Shown here: positions 55,650-64,000 of the stretch, piece by piece | Layout of the letters: every line of letters starts with the position of its first letter | Numbering within the stretch: the stretch's first letter is position 1 | Source of the DNA: Macellibacteroides fermentans | Lineage (GTDB): Bacteria > Bacteroidota > Bacteroidia > Bacteroidales > Tannerellaceae | DNA: 64,000 bases | Assembly (NCBI RefSeq): GCF_013409575.1 | Contig: NZ_JACCCY010000002.1 | Location: 682,001-746,000 of the forward strand | Direction: 5' to 3' | Notes under the pieces: model-generated | The model's database searches: none | Told to the model about the DNA's origin: nothing | Seen by the model: the letters and a program-made list of their open reading frames with translations, nothing else | Program-made: the position numbers and the translations under genes

Positions 55650-56944
55650 TGCAAAAGATACAAACGGACATACTTTGGTTATTTGGCGCAAAAGGAACAC
55701 TTTTGTTGGCTAATTTTGTCGTAATTTCGATTACACTGGATTTGCTTTCAACAAAAATCTACGGAGTATGGATAACATTATATACTACAATTTCCTGGCT
55801 TAGTTTTTTTGATTTAGGTTTGGGTAACGGCATGCGAAATCTTTTTGCCGTAAACAGAGCCATAGGTAATCAGGAAAAAAACAAACAGCTTGTAAGTACT
55901 TCCTATATTATCGTTCTGGGTATAGCCCTTATTTTGCTGATAGTGGGATTGCCGTTTGTATACTATGCAGATATTGCCCGATTTTTTAATATAAGTGATA
56001 TCGCAATTCCTGATTTAAGATGTGTTTTGTCTTTATTAGTAGTTGTAACGTCCTTGCAGTTAATTACTAAATTGATAAATTCAATTTTTCTTGCCGATCA
56101 GAAACCGGCGCTCTCGTCACTTATCGATTGTTCGGGAGTTGTTTGCTCGCTTCTGCTTTTATTTATTTTAAAAGACAGGCTGGTTGGGAGTTTATTTAAC
56201 CTGGCACTGATTATTACACTTCCAACATTCATTATCTCTTTTATTGTTACGCTTTTTGCCTTTAATAAGAATTATAGAAAGTTAAAGCCTTCAATGAAGT
56301 ATTTCAATTTAAAGATCAGCAATAAATTAATAAATCTGGGACTTCGGTTTTTTCTGATTCAACTGTCTGCATTGATTATATTGCAGGGAAGCAATATAAT
56401 TATTTTAAAATTTATCGGGGCTGAAGAGGTATCGGTCTTCAGTCTTGTTTACAAGTATTTTAATGTTATTGTAACTGTATTTACCCTTGTTCTTACTCCC
56501 TATTGGAGTTTCTTTACCGATTCGTACGCAAAAAATAATTATAACCAGCTTAAACAAGGATTCAAACAACTGCTTATTTCATGGCTGGCAATCAGTATGG
56601 TTGGGGTTGTGATGTGGATTGCATTGCCCTTTAGTTTCAAGATATGGTTAAATCAGGAACTGGATATTCCGGCCTATTTACCAGTTTCGCTGCTATTGTT
56701 TTCTATTTTCAGCAACTTGGGATCTGTGTTTATCTATTTTTTAAACGGAACAAGTAGTTATTTGAATTTTCAGTTGGTGATTGTTCTGGCTTTTGCGGCT
56801 CTGCTATATCCGTTAAGTGCCTATCTGTTGCCTACTTATGGTGTGTTAGGTGTTGTATTTACGATGTTTTTTGCAAATTCTTACGGCGTTCTGTTTGCTC
56901 CTTATCTTTCTTATAAGGTGTTGAAGAGAATGAAGTCTAATTAA
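55649..56944 (+). CDS. Wzx-like polysaccharide repeat-unit flippase
   Basis: A 431-residue protein with about twelve hydrophobic helices. The start IQTDILWLFGAKGTLLLANFVV and the motif WLSFFDLGLGNGMRN are typical of the polysaccharide-specific transporter family (MOP superfamily). It would move lipid-linked repeat units across the inner membrane. It is coupled to the glycosyltransferase before it (1-base overlap) and lies 18 bases before the polymerase. Confidence 0.9.
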   Translation: MQKIQTDILWLFGAKGTLLLANFVVISITLDLLSTKIYGVWITLYTTISWLSFFDLGLGNGMRNLFAVNRAIGNQEKNKQLVSTSYIIVLGIALILLIVGLPFVYYADIARFFNISDIAIPDLRCVLSLLVVVTSLQLITKLINSIFLADQKPALSSLIDCSGVVCSLLLLFILKDRLVGSLFNLALIITLPTFIISFIVTLFAFNKNYRKLKPSMKYFNLKISNKLINLGLRFFLIQLSALIILQGSNIIILKFIGAEEVSVFSLVYKYFNVIVTVFTLVLTPYWSFFTDSYAKNNYNQLKQGFKQLLISWLAISMVGVVMWIALPFSFKIWLNQELDIPAYLPVSLLLFSIFSNLGSVFIYFLNGTSSYLNFQLVIVLAFAALLYPLSAYLLPTYGVLGVVFTMFFANSYGVLFAPYLSYKVLKRMKSN

Positions 56945-56962
56945 TGTTGTAACAGCCAATAT

Positions 56963-58246
56963 ATGATAAAGATCTTAGATATAGAGAAAGCGATATTAAT
57001 GTTAATTCTGTTCTCAATTGCGATTTTGGGATATGAGGTTCAATTTATGTCTTATGTTCTGTCGGCAATCGTAGTTGGATACTTTATGTTAAAAGGTGAA
57101 TTGCAGTTAAGTCGGTATGGGGTATTGATTCCATTGATTTTATTATTGATACTAGGGACGAGGATAGGTACCGGATTCCGGCTTGTTGATATTGTGAGAG
57201 ATTATATCTATTTCTCGTCGCCAATGTTATCTTTCTTATTGGGAGTGATTCTGTATAAACGAATTTCGTTGCAAAAGCTCATGATTCTTTTTGTTGCTTT
57301 CGGTACAATTTATTCTCTTTATTACTTATTACAATCAACGCTTCAGTTTGGAAGTATATTCATTTCAGACACTTACGATACCCGTTATTCCATTGGTACG
57401 GGAACCCCTCTGCCAATGATGGCTCTTTTCTTCACTATCTTTTTTTACAAGGATATAAATACAGTATTTCGAAATCATTATCTGCTTTTGGGTATTATCC
57501 TGTTTAATGCAATTGTAATGTATTATTTTGCTTCGAGGGTTTATTACTTTTCATTTTTAATATTCATTTTACTGTATCTGTTTTATGCTTTCGTTGCAAA
57601 GTATAAAAAAATCGGGCTTATTCTTTTCTCCGGAGTCTTTGTTATATTGCTTCTCCTTATCTATCAAATGATAAATGGTGAAGGTTTTGTAGCCGAAAAG
57701 ATGCGGAACTCGTTGGACGAAATGTTTATTCAGGAATTCGATGGATACGATTCTGTAATAAATAATTGGCGTGCCTATGAATTATTTGAGGCATTTAACA
57801 CAATGATGCAAGGCTCTACTCTTAATAAAATACTGGGTTTTGGATTTGGAAAATTAGTGCATTTGGAAATGGAGTTATTGTTGCCGGGCATTGAACTGGA
57901 TTACATTCCAATATTACACAATGGATTCGCTTATGTAATGGTTAAGACGGGAGCAGTGGGTATTTTTATCTATGTTCTATTTGCCATAAATTTACTGTTA
58001 AAATCAAGTAAACGAATCCATATCAGCCCGGAAAATAAAACGGCCTTCATCTTATTATTGGCCACTATCATCGCTGTTTACTTTACAACCTTGGTCGTTA
58101 ATGGATTTTTCTCCGGTGAATCATTTTTCATGCTCCTTTTTATAGGATATTTATACGAATTCCTGTTCAATAATACTAAATCTGATGAAAATAAGCATAA
58201 TAATAGCAACGTTCAATGCGGAATTGAGATTAAGCAGGTGCCTTGA
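56963..58246 (+). CDS. Wzy-like polysaccharide polymerase / O-antigen ligase family protein
   Basis: A 427-residue protein with ten or more hydrophobic helices and a long extracytoplasmic loop near residues 240-320 (ELFEAFNTMMQGSTLNKILGFG; GIELDYIPILHNGFAYVMVK), as in Wzy/WaaL proteins. It would join repeat units in the periplasm. Its last 62 bases overlap the start of the next glycosyltransferase. Confidence 0.85.
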   Translation: MIKILDIEKAILMLILFSIAILGYEVQFMSYVLSAIVVGYFMLKGELQLSRYGVLIPLILLLILGTRIGTGFRLVDIVRDYIYFSSPMLSFLLGVILYKRISLQKLMILFVAFGTIYSLYYLLQSTLQFGSIFISDTYDTRYSIGTGTPLPMMALFFTIFFYKDINTVFRNHYLLLGIILFNAIVMYYFASRVYYFSFLIFILLYLFYAFVAKYKKIGLILFSGVFVILLLLIYQMINGEGFVAEKMRNSLDEMFIQEFDGYDSVINNWRAYELFEAFNTMMQGSTLNKILGFGFGKLVHLEMELLLPGIELDYIPILHNGFAYVMVKTGAVGIFIYVLFAINLLLKSSKRIHISPENKTAFILLLATIIAVYFTTLVVNGFFSGESFFMLLFIGYLYEFLFNNTKSDENKHNNSNVQCGIEIKQVP

Positions 58247-58961
58247 TAGTATCATTTCTCAAAAAACGGAGGAGATAGAACTGCTGATTATAGATGGTGG
58301 TTCGGTGGATGGAACTCTCAAATTGATAGATTCCTATAAAGACTTTATTGATTTCGTTTTAACAGAGAAAGATAACGGAATCTACGATGCTTGGAATAAA
58401 GGTATCAGGCAGGCAAAAGGAGAGTGGATTATGTTTTTGGGAGCAGACGACCAGTTAATGCCGGGCGCATTGGGCAAGTATCTGCAATTTATCCGAAGTA
58501 TGGAGGGAAAGATATGCGATTATATCTCTGCGTGTATTAATTATTGCAATGCCGACGGGCGATTGATTAAAGTGATCGGCAAGGCTTGGAAGTGGAATGA
58601 GTTTAAGGACAAAATGACTGTGGCTCATGTTGCCTCATTGCATAATCGTTCTTTATTCAATCAGGTGGGATTATTTGATACTAGCTATAGAATATGCGCC
58701 GATTACGAGTTGTTAATGCGAAAGAGAGATAAGTTGGCTGCAACTTTTTTCAGTGAGATTGTTGCAAGCATGGAGTCGGGCGGGGTTAGCTTTAGCACTG
58801 CTGCAATAAAAGAAACCTGCCGTATCTGTAATTATCACAACGAGAATAGCTTCTTGAAGAGATGCTATCTGTTTATGCGTAAACATACCGAATTTTATTT
58901 TTTTATCTTAAAAATGAAGCTTCGTAAGCTATTGCATTTTAATTTATATGCTGGGTTATGA
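58185..58961 (+). CDS. Glycosyltransferase family 2
   Basis: A 258-residue GT-A enzyme. The start MKISIIIATFNAELRLSRCL is the conserved GT2 N-terminus, so the 62-base overlap with the polymerase gene is real. Nucleotide-binding and metal motifs are LIIDGGSVDGTLKLI and MFLGADDQL. A C-terminal helical region (about 190-258) follows. It overlaps the next gene by 4 bases (ATGA). The donor and acceptor sugars are unknown. Confidence 0.92.
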   Translation: MKISIIIATFNAELRLSRCLDSIISQKTEEIELLIIDGGSVDGTLKLIDSYKDFIDFVLTEKDNGIYDAWNKGIRQAKGEWIMFLGADDQLMPGALGKYLQFIRSMEGKICDYISACINYCNADGRLIKVIGKAWKWNEFKDKMTVAHVASLHNRSLFNQVGLFDTSYRICADYELLMRKRDKLAATFFSEIVASMESGGVSFSTAAIKETCRICNYHNENSFLKRCYLFMRKHTEFYFFILKMKLRKLLHFNLYAGL

Positions 58962-60025
58962 AAAAAATTATCTTTTTTCACCTCTATAACGATATCAGTG
59001 GAAGTCCCCAGGTTTTATCCTCTGTAATTCGGGGAATTAAATCAAAGGGGTTTGATGTTGAGTTATATACTTCCCATACGGATGGGTTTCTGTCTGGTAT
59101 TGAAGGTGTAAAATACCATACATTTTCCTATAAATGGACGACTAACCGCTTCCTGACTTTTTTACGTCTCATATATGCTCAACTTTATATGTTTATTGCC
59201 GCCTGCCGGTATAACCGCGACGAGGTTGTTTTTTATATTAACACAATTTGTCCGTTTGCTCCTGCTTTAGCCGGTCGTCTTAAAAATATACCGGTTGTTT
59301 ATCATGTTCACGAAGTGTATGTTAAACCGAACCTATTGCATAAAGTCTATTTTTGGATGTGGAAACGACTTTCTTACTATACATTTTTTGTGTCGAAATA
59401 TGTTCAAAATCAGTATGACAGAGAATCTTTACAAACTAAAGTGATTTATAATGCCTTATCTAAAGATTTTTTGGATAAGATGATTCCTAAAAAAGAGGCG
59501 ACTGAGAAAAGGAATATACTTATGATCTCGTCTTTAAAGGAGTACAAAGGATTAAAACAGCTGGTTAAATTGGCCGAAATAATGCCTGAATACAGGTTTC
59601 GCCTTATTGTGAATAGCGACAGCCGATCTATTGAATCTTTTTTTGAGACTATTCCCGGCAACCTCATCATTTTGCCGGCACAGAAGAATGTTCATCGTTA
59701 TCTGAGTGAAGCCGACGTGTTACTTAATCTTACTATTCCATCGTTGTGTATTGAAACCTTTGGATTAACAATCCTGGAGGCTATGGCATATGGAATTCCT
59801 GTAATTTGTCCTCCGGTAGGCGGACCGTTGGAATTAGTTGACAACGGACAGAATGGATTTCAAATAGATTCACGCAACTTAGACGAAATGAGTAATAAAA
59901 TACGTTATATAACTAACTCGAATGATTACAATAGGTTTTCTAATAATGCCAAGAGAAAATCGGAATGTTTTAATGAGGAGGCGATGATTACTTCAATAGA
60001 AGAACAATTAAAAAAACTAAGCTGA
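58958..60025 (+). CDS. Glycosyltransferase family 4
   Basis: A 355-residue GT-B enzyme. The N-terminal domain has HLYNDISGSPQVLSSVIRG and VVYHVHEVYVKPN. The C-terminal domain has the retaining-GT donor motif TFGLTILEAMAYGIPVICPP (E-x7-E) and GGPLELVDNGQNGF. It begins with an ATGA overlap to the GT2 gene and ends 3 bases before the next gene. Confidence 0.93.
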   Translation: MKKIIFFHLYNDISGSPQVLSSVIRGIKSKGFDVELYTSHTDGFLSGIEGVKYHTFSYKWTTNRFLTFLRLIYAQLYMFIAACRYNRDEVVFYINTICPFAPALAGRLKNIPVVYHVHEVYVKPNLLHKVYFWMWKRLSYYTFFVSKYVQNQYDRESLQTKVIYNALSKDFLDKMIPKKEATEKRNILMISSLKEYKGLKQLVKLAEIMPEYRFRLIVNSDSRSIESFFETIPGNLIILPAQKNVHRYLSEADVLLNLTIPSLCIETFGLTILEAMAYGIPVICPPVGGPLELVDNGQNGFQIDSRNLDEMSNKIRYITNSNDYNRFSNNAKRKSECFNEEAMITSIEEQLKKLS

Positions 60026-60028
60026 CAT

Positions 60029-61135
60029 ATGAAGATAGCCATTTTAGGAACCAGGGGTATCCCGAATAACTATGGAGGATTTGAGCAATTTGCCGAATAT
60101 TTATCGGTTGGATTGGTTGAAAAAGGACATGAGGTTACTGTGTATAATCCTCATTTTCATCGTTGTCCTGAAGAAATGTTTCATGGTGTAGCTGTCAGAT
60201 ATATATATAATCCCGAATTGTGGATGGGTGCTTCAGCACATTTTATCTATGATTTTCTTTGTCTTAAGGATGCTTTGAAAGAAGGTTTCGATGTTATTCT
60301 TGAGTGCGGATATCATAGTAATGCACCATCTTATTATTTAATGAGAGGAAGAATAAAGCCGTTGTTGGTAACCAATATGGATGGTCTGGAGTGGATGCGC
60401 AGTAAATGGAACCGGCCTACCAGGTGGTTGATCAGGCAATTGGAAAAATTAGCCGTCAATAAATCGCACCTTCTTGTTTCCGACAACAAAGGAATCCAAA
60501 ATTATTACAAGAATATTTTTAACAAGGAGTCGGCTTTTATTCCTTATGGGGCTGAACCTGTATTAAACTTCGATAAATCTCATCTTCAGCCATTTTCGTT
60601 GAAAGAACAAGCCTATTATTTGCTTATTGCCCGCATGGAGCCTGAAAACAATATCGAAACAATTTTAGATGGCTATTTAATTTCTAAACAAACTGATATT
60701 CCATTTATTGTTGTTGGAAATGTTGAGAATAAGTTTGGTAACTATCTGAAACAGAAATATGCCGACACATCAATTCGATTTGTTGGTAGTATTTATGATA
60801 AGCATGCATTAGATTCGTTAAGGCATTATGCATCGATCTATTTTCATGGTCATTCTGTTGGAGGAACAAATCCTTCATTGTTGGAGGCAATGGCCAGCCA
60901 GGCGTTTATTATTGCACATGATAACGAATTCAACGGATCAGTCTGCGGAGAAAATGCCTATTACTTTACCTCGAAAGAAGATGTTTCTTCTTTAATATTA
61001 GCCAATAGAGATGGTGATGATATGGAGAGAAAAAAAATGATTCAACAAAATTTTCGCACTGTGTATCAGGATTATTCATGGAATCATATTGTGGAGAGTT
61101 ATGAGAATTTATTTATGTGCGGAATGCAATTTTAA
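60029..61135 (+). CDS. DUF1972 glycosyltransferase (rhamnosyltransferase-like)
   Basis: A 368-residue GT-B enzyme. It opens MKIAILGTRGIPNNYGGFEQF, the DUF1972 signature seen in Cps2T-like rhamnosyltransferases, and has VTNMDGLEWMRSKWNRP. The C-terminal donor motif region is GTNPSLLEAMASQAFIIAHD. Rhamnose transfer is only suggested by family; no rhamnose pathway genes are in the window. It ends the tightly spaced part of the operon. Confidence 0.9.
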   Translation: MKIAILGTRGIPNNYGGFEQFAEYLSVGLVEKGHEVTVYNPHFHRCPEEMFHGVAVRYIYNPELWMGASAHFIYDFLCLKDALKEGFDVILECGYHSNAPSYYLMRGRIKPLLVTNMDGLEWMRSKWNRPTRWLIRQLEKLAVNKSHLLVSDNKGIQNYYKNIFNKESAFIPYGAEPVLNFDKSHLQPFSLKEQAYYLLIARMEPENNIETILDGYLISKQTDIPFIVVGNVENKFGNYLKQKYADTSIRFVGSIYDKHALDSLRHYASIYFHGHSVGGTNPSLLEAMASQAFIIAHDNEFNGSVCGENAYYFTSKEDVSSLILANRDGDDMERKKMIQQNFRTVYQDYSWNHIVESYENLFMCGMQF

Positions 61136-61218
61136 TTCTGATGAAATAATTAAAAAATGCATGAGAATTTTATGTAAGATTCTTTTTCTGAAAATACGGT
61201 TGAGTAATTAATTTATAT

Positions 61219-61226
61219 TACTTTCG
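61219..61226 (+). promoter_or_regulatory. Probable -7 box of ugd
   Basis: TACTTTCG differs from TAnnTTTG at one base and lies 28 bases before the ATG at 61255. The 119-base gap after the previous gene also suggests a separate promoter. Weak evidence. Confidence 0.35.
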
Positions 61227-61254
61227 CATTGACTTATTTAATTTGAATAAACCT

Positions 61255-62568
61255 ATGAAGATTGCGATTGTTGGTACCGGATATGTAGGCCTAGTTACTG
61301 GAACATGTTTTGCCGAAATGGGAACGGATGTTTATTGTGTTGATGTGGATACTCAAAAGATTGAGAATCTGAAAAAAGGTATCATTCCCATCTATGAACC
61401 CGGTCTGGAGGAGATGGTTAAACGCAACTATCAGGCCGACCGACTTCATTTTACAACCGAACTTAAAGATTGTTTGAATGAAGTGGAAGTCTTGTTTAGT
61501 GCAGTAGGTACTCCTCCGGATGAAGATGGAAGCGCGGATCTTAAATATGTGTTGGATGTAGCCCGTACCATCGGACGCTACATGACCAAATACTTACTGG
61601 TGGTTACGAAAAGTACGGTACCTGTGGGAACAGCACAGATTATAAAGCAAACCATTCAGCATGAGCTTGATCTTCGTGAAATGGATATTCCGTTTGACAT
61701 TGCCTCTAATCCAGAGTTCTTAAAGGAAGGAACTGCTATCAGCGACTTTATGAGTCCCGATCGCGTGGTTGTTGGGGTTGAGACAGAAAGGGCGGAAGCA
61801 CTGATGACCAAATTGTACAGACCTTTTCTTCTGAATAATTTCCGTGTTATATATATGGATGTGCCCTCTGCTGAGATGACAAAGTATGCTGCCAATGCCA
61901 TGCTTGCAACTCGTATCAGTTTTATGAATGATATTGCAAACCTTTGCGAAATCATTGGCGCGGATGTGAATATGGTTCGTAAAGGCATCGGTACGGATGC
62001 ACGTATCGGCAGCCGATTCTTATATCCCGGATGTGGATATGGAGGGTCTTGTTTTCCTAAAGATGTTAAAGCTTTGGTGAAAACCGGGTTGGTAAACGGA
62101 TATCCAATGCGAATTCTGCAGGCGGTTGAAGATGTAAATGAGTCGCAGAAAACAATTTTATTCGATAAATTGTATAAGCACTATAACGGAGATTTGAAAG
62201 GAAAGAAAATAGCTTTGTGGGGACTTGCATTTAAACCCGAAACCGATGATATGAGAGAGGCGCCTTCGTTGGTGCTGATAGATAAGATGGTAGATGCAGG
62301 ATGCCAGGTTACTGCTTATGACCCGATAGCGATGACTGAGGCAAAGCGCAGAATTGGCGATAAGGTGGATTATGCTAAGGATATTTATGATTCTGTTGTT
62401 GATGCCGATGCGCTTGTATTGGTTACTGAATGGAAAGAGTTCAGAATGCCTTCATGGAATGCCATCAGGAAGTTAATGTCTGTTCCTCTCGTTATTGACG
62501 GAAGAAATATCTACGACAAGACCGAACTTGCCGAAAATGGATTTATATATTATTGTATCGGCAGATAA
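61255..62568 (+). CDS. ugd: UDP-glucose 6-dehydrogenase
   Basis: A 437-residue NAD-dependent enzyme that oxidises UDP-glucose to UDP-glucuronate. The start at 61255 gives MKIAIVGTGYVGLVTG, the Rossmann motif; a TTG at 61243 would add four residues. Catalytic features are NPEFLKEGTAISDFMSPDR and the active-site cysteine in GCGYGGSCFPKDVKAL, and the C-terminal domain has LWGLAFKPETDDMREAPS. It would supply glucuronate to the polysaccharide built by the genes before it. Confidence 0.97.
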   Translation: MKIAIVGTGYVGLVTGTCFAEMGTDVYCVDVDTQKIENLKKGIIPIYEPGLEEMVKRNYQADRLHFTTELKDCLNEVEVLFSAVGTPPDEDGSADLKYVLDVARTIGRYMTKYLLVVTKSTVPVGTAQIIKQTIQHELDLREMDIPFDIASNPEFLKEGTAISDFMSPDRVVVGVETERAEALMTKLYRPFLLNNFRVIYMDVPSAEMTKYAANAMLATRISFMNDIANLCEIIGADVNMVRKGIGTDARIGSRFLYPGCGYGGSCFPKDVKALVKTGLVNGYPMRILQAVEDVNESQKTILFDKLYKHYNGDLKGKKIALWGLAFKPETDDMREAPSLVLIDKMVDAGCQVTAYDPIAMTEAKRRIGDKVDYAKDIYDSVVDADALVLVTEWKEFRMPSWNAIRKLMSVPLVIDGRNIYDKTELAENGFIYYCIGR

Positions 62569-62589
62569 ATAGTACGGTATATTGAAATA

Positions 62590-62632
62590 AAAAAAGGTTT
62601 ATAATACAATCATGTAATTATAAACCTTTTTT
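62590..62632. terminator. Bidirectional intrinsic terminator after ugd
   Basis: A perfect 16-bp inverted repeat (AAAAAAGGTTTATAAT and its complement, with an 11-base loop) has an A run at one end and a T run at the other. It separates the convergent ugd and the small Cys-rich gene and should work for both. Confidence 0.9.
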
Positions 62633-62633
62633 A

Positions 62634-62810
62634 TTATAATGCTGAACTGCACTGGCTTTTTGTCTTTATCTGATTCTTCAGTGCGCATCCGCTACATCCT
62701 GAACAGGGATTTTCAGGATCCCGGGGCGTAGTTATTGTTTTATATAATTTCCATCCTACATATGCCACAGTAAGGATTCCTATGATTAATATGCCGATTT
62801 CTTGCCACAT
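62634..62810 (-). CDS. FeoB-associated Cys-rich membrane protein
   Basis: A 58-residue protein starting at the ATG at 62810 (MWQEIGILIIGILTVAYVGW). One N-terminal helix is followed by a short basic linker and a cysteine cluster (NPCSGCSGCALKN, then KSQCSSAL). This is the layout of small Cys-rich proteins encoded next to feoB, thought to help ferrous iron uptake. The oxidoreductase gene lies between it and the feoB end, and its stop is 1 base from the terminator at 62590-62632. Confidence 0.85.
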   Translation of the reverse strand: MWQEIGILIIGILTVAYVGWKLYKTITTPRDPENPCSGCSGCALKNQIKTKSQCSSAL

Positions 62811-62879
62811 ATCGTTTAATTTTTTAATATAACATCTTATAAATTCTCAATGTTCTCTGTTTTAACAATCTTGCTCTTT

Positions 62880-63881
62880 TTACAATGTCGCTTTGTTATA
62901 ATAGGGGGATAGAATTTCTTCTATCAGCCGTGTTACCTCTGCGGCATCGTGTAAAGCTTCGGCAGTATACTGCCCTTTAAGAAGCTCTTCACTAACTTTT
63001 TCAATCATCGGAGCTTCCACAATGGCTGGTTTTCCAATGTCGTAGACTTGCTCTTCCGTTTTTGTTTTCACCACGATGGGGGTCATGTCAAAAATGGAAA
63101 ACTTCAGCGTACCTTTTGTGCCGATAATTTCAATGCAATCTTCCGATGCCGGCGAAGGGGCGGCAAAGTACCAGATGGCTTGGGCCGTTACACCCGATTC
63201 AAATTGAAATATGGCATTTACGTAATCTTCCGGATCATACAATCCTCCTTTATTAAGAACTATGGATCGGTGACTGCTTATCGGACCGAATAGAAACAGC
63301 AGCATGTCCAGCTGGTGTGATCCCATATCGGCAAAGTAGCCTCCTCCGGCTTTGTTTACATCTAATCTCCAGGGCTTTTCCTTGTTGTAATCATCAGGAA
63401 GAGGGGTTCTGATCAGACTGAGCGATACATGCTTTACCTGTCCGATTGCCTGGTTTTGCAATAAATCTTTCACCTTGAGGAAGTAGGGTTGTTCCCTTCT
63501 GTAATAGGCTACATATAACGGTGTATTGTATAGGGCAGAAGCTTCTATCATTTTTATACACTGGCCGTAATTTAGCGCCATCGGTTTTTCAACGTATACG
63601 GGCTTACCCTTCTTGAGGGCTTCGATGGTGAGTTGAGCATGACTGTCGGGCGGGGTTGCAATGTAAACAGCTTCCACTTCCGGATCATTAATCAGACTGG
63701 ATGCGTTATCGTACCATTTCTGAACATGGTGTCTCTTTGCATAATCGGCGGCCTTGACTCCGTCTCGTCTCATCACGGCGGTAAGTGCTGTGTTAGGTAA
63801 TGTGTAAAAAGCCGGACCGCTTTTCTTTTCGGTAACGTCGCCACATCCGATAATTCCCCAATGTATACGTTTATTCTCCAT
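62880..63881 (-). CDS. Gfo/Idh/MocA-family oxidoreductase
   Basis: A 333-residue NAD(P)-dependent dehydrogenase. The N-terminal Rossmann domain opens IHWGIIGCGDVTEKKSGP and includes VYIATPPDSHAQLTIEALKKGKPVYVEKPMAL, with the EKP lysine. The C-terminal domain has the catalytic-region GGGYFADMGSHQLDMLL. The sugar or other substrate is unknown. It starts 6 bases after feoB and ends 69 bases before the FeoB-associated small gene. Confidence 0.92.
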   Translation of the reverse strand: MENKRIHWGIIGCGDVTEKKSGPAFYTLPNTALTAVMRRDGVKAADYAKRHHVQKWYDNASSLINDPEVEAVYIATPPDSHAQLTIEALKKGKPVYVEKPMALNYGQCIKMIEASALYNTPLYVAYYRREQPYFLKVKDLLQNQAIGQVKHVSLSLIRTPLPDDYNKEKPWRLDVNKAGGGYFADMGSHQLDMLLFLFGPISSHRSIVLNKGGLYDPEDYVNAIFQFESGVTAQAIWYFAAPSPASEDCIEIIGTKGTLKFSIFDMTPIVVKTKTEEQVYDIGKPAIVEAPMIEKVSEELLKGQYTAEALHDAAEVTRLIEEILSPYYNKATL

Positions 63882-63887
63882 CTTTAT

Positions 63888-64000
63888 TTAATTAATCAGG
63901 TTCAAAAGGATTGAGCCAAGTTGATATACTGTAAAGGATACTACCCAAGCTAAGGTACATGTATAAACTATTACAAATACTCCCCATTTCCATGATTTGG
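63888..64000 (-). CDS. feoB: Ferrous iron transporter FeoB, C-terminal end only
   Basis: The last 36 residues of a frame that runs off the right edge: a hydrophobic helix (KSWKWGVFVIVYTCTLAWVV and on to SFTVYQLG) matching the C-terminal helix of FeoB. The nearby FeoB-associated Cys-rich gene supports the call. It is cut by the window; the G-domain and most helices lie outside. Confidence 0.75.
   Translation of the reverse strand, partial: KSWKWGVFVIVYTCTLAWVVSFTVYQLGSILLNLIN

Overview
This window reads as a chromosomal segment of a Bacteroidales bacterium. The class is supported by several things seen together: Bacteroidetes-type promoters (a TAnnTTTG -7 box, sometimes with TTG about 20 bases upstream), a FecR/STN/carboxypeptidase-regulatory-like signalling cassette, a TamB-like giant protein, an M13 peptidase, GH51 and GH29 glycosidases, and a gene order of Sua5, sugar phosphotransferase, ClC and Fmt. 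A Parabacteroides-like genus is my guess only. No tRNA, rRNA, CRISPR array, insertion sequence, integrase or phage gene was seen.

Region 1 (1-7976) is an efflux locus on the minus strand: tetR, a TolC-like channel, an AcrA-like lipoprotein, an RND pump, a PII-like small protein and a small membrane protein cut by the window edge. A divergent AraC-type regulator follows, with palindromes in the gap. Region 2 (7978-15343) holds a DUF308 membrane protein and TamB on the minus strand, and divergently tsaD and cinA. Region 3 (15355-19636) is a four-gene minus-strand cassette: two paralogous surface proteins flank an ECF sigma factor and its FecR anti-sigma factor. One paralog has an STN domain, but no TonB-dependent receptor is present. 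Region 4 (19803-29135) holds ybaK and tex, an ABC importer with fused permease and ATPase plus its binding lipoprotein, a pentapeptide-repeat protein, an AGCS symporter with a large insertion, a CDF metal exporter, a cupin protein, and a likely unannotated small RNA of about 235 nt with its own promoter and terminator.

Region 5 (29136-36857) has a MATE exporter behind two cyclophilins, then GH51 arabinofuranosidase, a nucleotidyltransferase and a PepO-like peptidase. Region 6 (36902-46115) is a tight plus-strand operon (Sua5, initiating sugar phosphotransferase, ClC, fmt, DUF454), a TPR protein and lepA. Region 7 (46116-51214) is AT-rich and accessory: an odd set of interleaved inverted repeats, three secreted proteins of unknown function and a GH29 fucosidase lipoprotein. 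Region 8 (51264-62632) has cvfB and then an exopolysaccharide locus: Wza, a kinase-less Wzc-like protein, four glycosyltransferases, Wzx, Wzy and UDP-glucose dehydrogenase. The priming transferase that could serve it lies about 13 kb upstream in region 6. Region 9 (62634-64000) is a minus-strand iron cluster: the C-terminus of FeoB, a Gfo/Idh/MocA oxidoreductase, and a 58-residue FeoB-associated Cys-rich membrane protein.

The most unusual items are the receptor-less STN/sigma/FecR cassette, the candidate small RNA at 28803-29040, the interleaved repeats at 46391-46480 with the unknown secreted trio after them, and the two mutually exclusive hairpins in front of the polysaccharide operon.
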